From: Pseudomonadota bacterium
GTDB lineage: Bacteria > Bdellovibrionota > Bacteriovoracia > Bacteriovoracales > Bacteriovoracaceae
Length of the DNA: 64,000 nt
Direction of reading: 5' to 3'
Assembly: GCA_027488375.1 (NCBI GenBank)
Contig: JAIYBW010000002.1
Span: 124,001-188,000, forward strand
Positions 61,647 to 64,000 of this stretch are shown here, piece after piece (the stretch's first letter is position 1; each line of letters opens with the position of its first letter). Position numbers and translations under genes: made by a program. The notes under the pieces were generated by a model. It searched no databases. It saw only the letters and a list, made by a program, of their open reading frames with translations, and was not told where the DNA came from.

Positions 61647-62828
61647 TTAAAGATCTAAGGATTTAAGAGTATTGAGTATCATGCCTGCCCCCCAACTAAA
61701 ATCTTGTTCGGATTTAAAAATCCATGACTCCCAAGGGCGCAGCTCTTCTTCACTTTTATAAACTTCTCTAATCGCTTGATCTCGCATTGCCAGTTCTTGC
61801 AACTTATTTAAAATCTGAAAAGCACAGTCCTTGTCGTTCATCTTAAAAGCAACTTTTGCTGACAGGGCCATCAACCAAGACCAATAAACTTCATCGTGAT
61901 AATGGCCAAGCCCGGCCAGCTTTACAGCAAGGTGTCGCCAAGAGGCAGGATAATTAGGAACTGTATTAAATCCAGGTATAGTGTAACGAGTCCAAAGCTC
62001 ATGTTTTTTTAAATTTTGATAAATCTCATTTGCTGAGACCCCATCTAGGCCAAACTCAATAGCAAATAAATTTGCATCAAGAGAAATATATCTTTCATTT
62101 AAAATAGAAAGAAAAAGACCTGAATCGGCATCATAGAAATTTTGAATGAGCTTATCTCTTAATAAATTGACCTTCTCTCTTGCAATTCCAAATTCTGGAT
62201 ACTGCTGTAGCATATTGCAGACATGCCAATATAAGAGATTTGTATAGCAAGTCTTCCCCTCTCTTTTGACACTATCCTGCCAATCTGAAAATTTTCTTTG
62301 AATAATGAGTCCATCATCTAACTTATTATCATAAAAACTGACTGCCTTTTTTAAATAGGACTCATGAGTCTTTAACCAATCTAGATCTTTTGAAGCTTCG
62401 ACATAGGTCAAAGCAGTTATAATGACGAGTAAATTTGAGTCAATCGCCTCAGTCCCGTGTTCATCCTTATATTCAATAATGAGGGGATCTGTAATTTCTG
62501 GAATTGTTCCAATCCCAAAGAGATAACGGATAGAATTTCTAGTGACGCGGTATCGAGGAAGCATAGAATCAACAGTTCGAGGGACGAGTCCATCCTTTCG
62601 CATATTCTTTAGTAGAAATTGCAGATGATTTCTGACGACCTCATAATTCCCAACAGCAATTAATCCTCTGGCTGCAAAACAAAAATCTCGTGTCCACATA
62701 GATCGGAATTGATTTTTTCCCGCAACAAGAAATGGTCCCTCTTTTAATCTGACAGTATTTTTTGAGAGAGCATTAAGGCAAAAAGATTTAAGAGAATCAT
62801 ATTCTTTTTTAGAGTTCTGTTCATTCAT
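61647..62828 (-). CDS. Six-hairpin (alpha/alpha)6 glycosidase-like protein (amylo-1,6-glucosidase or invertase type)
   Basis: This 393-residue protein has an (alpha/alpha)6 toroid pattern as in glycogen debranching glucosidase, GH100 neutral invertase and related enzymes. Landmarks are FRSMWTRDFCFAARGLIAVG near the start (catalytic Asp in WTRD), EAIDSNLLVIITALTYVEAS, FSDWQDSVKREG and ELRPWESWIFKSEQDFSWGA near the end. It is shorter than full debranching enzymes. ATG 62828 is preferred over an upstream TTG. No signal peptide; probably cytoplasmic. Sugar and linkage unknown. Confidence 0.75.
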   Translation of the reverse strand: MNEQNSKKEYDSLKSFCLNALSKNTVRLKEGPFLVAGKNQFRSMWTRDFCFAARGLIAVGNYEVVRNHLQFLLKNMRKDGLVPRTVDSMLPRYRVTRNSIRYLFGIGTIPEITDPLIIEYKDEHGTEAIDSNLLVIITALTYVEASKDLDWLKTHESYLKKAVSFYDNKLDDGLIIQRKFSDWQDSVKREGKTCYTNLLYWHVCNMLQQYPEFGIAREKVNLLRDKLIQNFYDADSGLFLSILNERYISLDANLFAIEFGLDGVSANEIYQNLKKHELWTRYTIPGFNTVPNYPASWRHLAVKLAGLGHYHDEVYWSWLMALSAKVAFKMNDKDCAFQILNKLQELAMRDQAIREVYKSEEELRPWESWIFKSEQDFSWGAGMILNTLKSLDL

Positions 62829-63019
62829 AGTGATCAAAATCTACCAAGAGATAACATTGAAGTCCATCTATGACCATGAAAGAGAGCGTCATAGGCCCAC
62901 ACAATCTTAACTTAATTTTTCCACAAAAAATCATTATTATTTTTTTCGCTGGATAGGTTTTGATTGGAAGAAGCTCACTCTTATTCATGAGGAACCTATC
63001 TCAGCACCATTTTTATCTT

Positions 63020-63047
63020 TGTTAAGGTCTTGTTAATTCTTTGTTAG
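63020..63047 (+). promoter_or_regulatory. Pho-box-like direct repeats upstream of plsC
   Basis: Three units, TGTTAA (63020), TGTTAA (63031) and TGTTAG (63042), are spaced exactly 11 bp apart. This is the periodicity of Pho boxes (E. coli TGTCA-N6 units; the Bacillus TTAACA box read from the other strand is TGTTAA). They lie 53-80 bases before the plsC start, in a 271-base gap (62829-63099) without other genes. A phosphate-response regulator such as PhoB or PhoP would be expected to bind. Confidence 0.45.
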
Positions 63048-63099
63048 ATTCTCTAAGCCCCATTCCCTGTTCTTTAATTTCATTGTTTTAATTATCAGT

Positions 63100-63888
63100 A
63101 TGAAATATTTAAAGCTTTTATTTTTTACCTTAGTCCTCAGTCTATTTTTTCTTGTGACTATCCCTCTTTATCCTTTTCTCTATATGATGGAAAATAAGAC
63201 GAGAAAAATTCTTAATTTCATTGTCCAATGGACATCCAGAGCGTGGCTTAAAATTTTAGATATCCAAGTCAAAACGAACAGAAATATCAATACCGAAGAA
63301 ACTTATCTAATCGTTTCAAATCATCTCTCTTATTTGGATGCCCTGATTATTTCCGCCATCATCCCTTCATCGTTTGTAACCTCACTTGAAGTCAAATCAA
63401 CTTCTTTTCTAGGTCACTTATCGATGTTGGCCGGATGTCTTTTCGTTAACAGGAAAGACAAAAGTAAAATCAATCAAGAGATACAGGGTTTAAGAGATGC
63501 TCTAAAAGAAAATATCAGTGTGACTTTTTTTCCAGAAGCAACATCAACAGACGGATCAAATGTCATACGATTTCGAAAGCCTTTGTTTGAAGCCTCTATC
63601 TCTTCAGGTCGCTCTATCTTACCTTTAACTCTTAATTATGTTGAAATTTCAAAGCAAAAAATTAATCCCAAGAATAGAGATTATCTCTTCTGGTATGGAG
63701 ACATGACATTCTTTCCACATTTCATGAATCTTCTTAGTCTATCAAAGATAAAGGTAGAAATAGAAATTCATGAACCCTTTAAACCTGAAATATTTCCCGT
63801 TTTTGAATTAGCTGATCGTGCCCACAAGGTTATTTCCCATTCATATCACCCTATCGTAGCACCAGTGAGGTTACATGAAATTATTTAA
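63100..63888 (+). CDS. plsC: 1-acyl-glycerol-3-phosphate acyltransferase family protein (PlsC type)
   Basis: Enzymes of this family transfer an acyl group to lysophosphatidate, or, in OlsA relatives, to lyso-ornithine lipid. The 262-residue protein has an N-terminal hydrophobic region (about 3-28), SNHLSYLD (His75/Asp80 in the NHx4D motif) and TFFPEATSTDG (144-148, variant of FPEGT). It overlaps the next gene by 14 bases, so the two are coupled. The Pho-box-like repeats upstream would fit a role in lipid change under phosphate limitation, but this is inference. Confidence 0.9.
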   Translation: MKYLKLLFFTLVLSLFFLVTIPLYPFLYMMENKTRKILNFIVQWTSRAWLKILDIQVKTNRNINTEETYLIVSNHLSYLDALIISAIIPSSFVTSLEVKSTSFLGHLSMLAGCLFVNRKDKSKINQEIQGLRDALKENISVTFFPEATSTDGSNVIRFRKPLFEASISSGRSILPLTLNYVEISKQKINPKNRDYLFWYGDMTFFPHFMNLLSLSKIKVEIEIHEPFKPEIFPVFELADRAHKVISHSYHPIVAPVRLHEII

Positions 63889-64000
63889 GCTCAAAAAAAA
63901 TTCGATTGAAATTTATGACTGTCCAGGACTTTATCTTAATAGGATTGAGCTCAAGCAGCTTCAAAATGAATTGATTGAAATCGGCAGACAGTGTCTTGAC
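63875..64000 (+). CDS. Partial gene at the window end, unknown function
   Basis: ATG at 63875, within the end of plsC and preceded by GAGG, opens a frame that runs to the end of the window (42 codons seen: MKLFKLKKNSIEIYDCPGLY and on). It is not closed, so the family cannot be named. The overlap shows that it is co-transcribed with plsC. Confidence 0.6.
   Translation, partial: MKLFKLKKNSIEIYDCPGLYLNRIELKQLQNELIEIGRQCLD

Overview
The window is chromosomal DNA from an AT-rich Gram-negative bacterium. The gene set points to the Bdellovibrionota, most likely the Bacteriovoracaceae. It combines a gammaproteobacterial-type LexA and RapA, a DksA-like protein, many exported proteases, lipoproteins and barrels, a giant LamG-type exported protein, and STAS proteins of the myxobacterial/Bdellovibrio type. 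The placement rests on protein character only. I see no tRNA, rRNA, CRISPR array, transposase, integrase or phage gene.

Layout. 0-11 kb: lexA, small proteins, an intergenic pair of structured RNAs, then a minus-strand operon (rapA, thioredoxin, a DUF6952-like gene, a GNAT acetyltransferase), followed by a TlpA-like protein, two small membrane proteins, a dksA homologue and a YciO-family gene. 11-14.9 kb: metG, exported proteins and a decayed beta-propeller fragment. 14.9-20.1 kb: an unusual cluster with an exported Ppx/GppA-like lipoprotein, two ABC-exporter-shaped proteins whose ATPase motifs look lost, a one-helix protein and a STAS protein. 20.4-43.8 kb: mostly exported proteins (NlpC/P60, papain-like, metallo- and trypsin-like proteases, a 2754-residue giant, a HEAT-repeat protein, a glycosidase-like protein, a repeat lipoprotein, a beta-barrel), plus a catalytic-domain-only aspartokinase. 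44-50 kb: a partner-switching-like module (FecR protein, PP2C phosphatase, exported protein, STAS antagonist, GHKL kinase) and an XRE regulator. 50-64 kb: GH1 glucosidase, OPT transporter, PilZ protein, SGNH hydrolase, L,D-transpeptidase, TerC under a manganese riboswitch, small exported proteins, a DODA-type dioxygenase with a Tat-like leader, a six-hairpin glycosidase, and plsC behind a Pho-box-like repeat.

Most interesting signals. (1) Two tandem RNAs of about 115 nt at 2458-2574 and 2754-2870 share conserved single-stranded blocks and a covarying 10-bp closing stem; each is preceded at the right distance by a sigma-54 type promoter. (2) The cluster with two apparently dead ABC proteins is linked to the partner-switching module by a paralogous STAS protein. 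(3) The aspartokinase's conserved N-terminus can only be reached from a non-standard AUA start with a good ribosome-binding site. (4) A yybP-ykoY riboswitch precedes terC. (5) Three TGTTA units at exact 11-bp spacing lie upstream of plsC.
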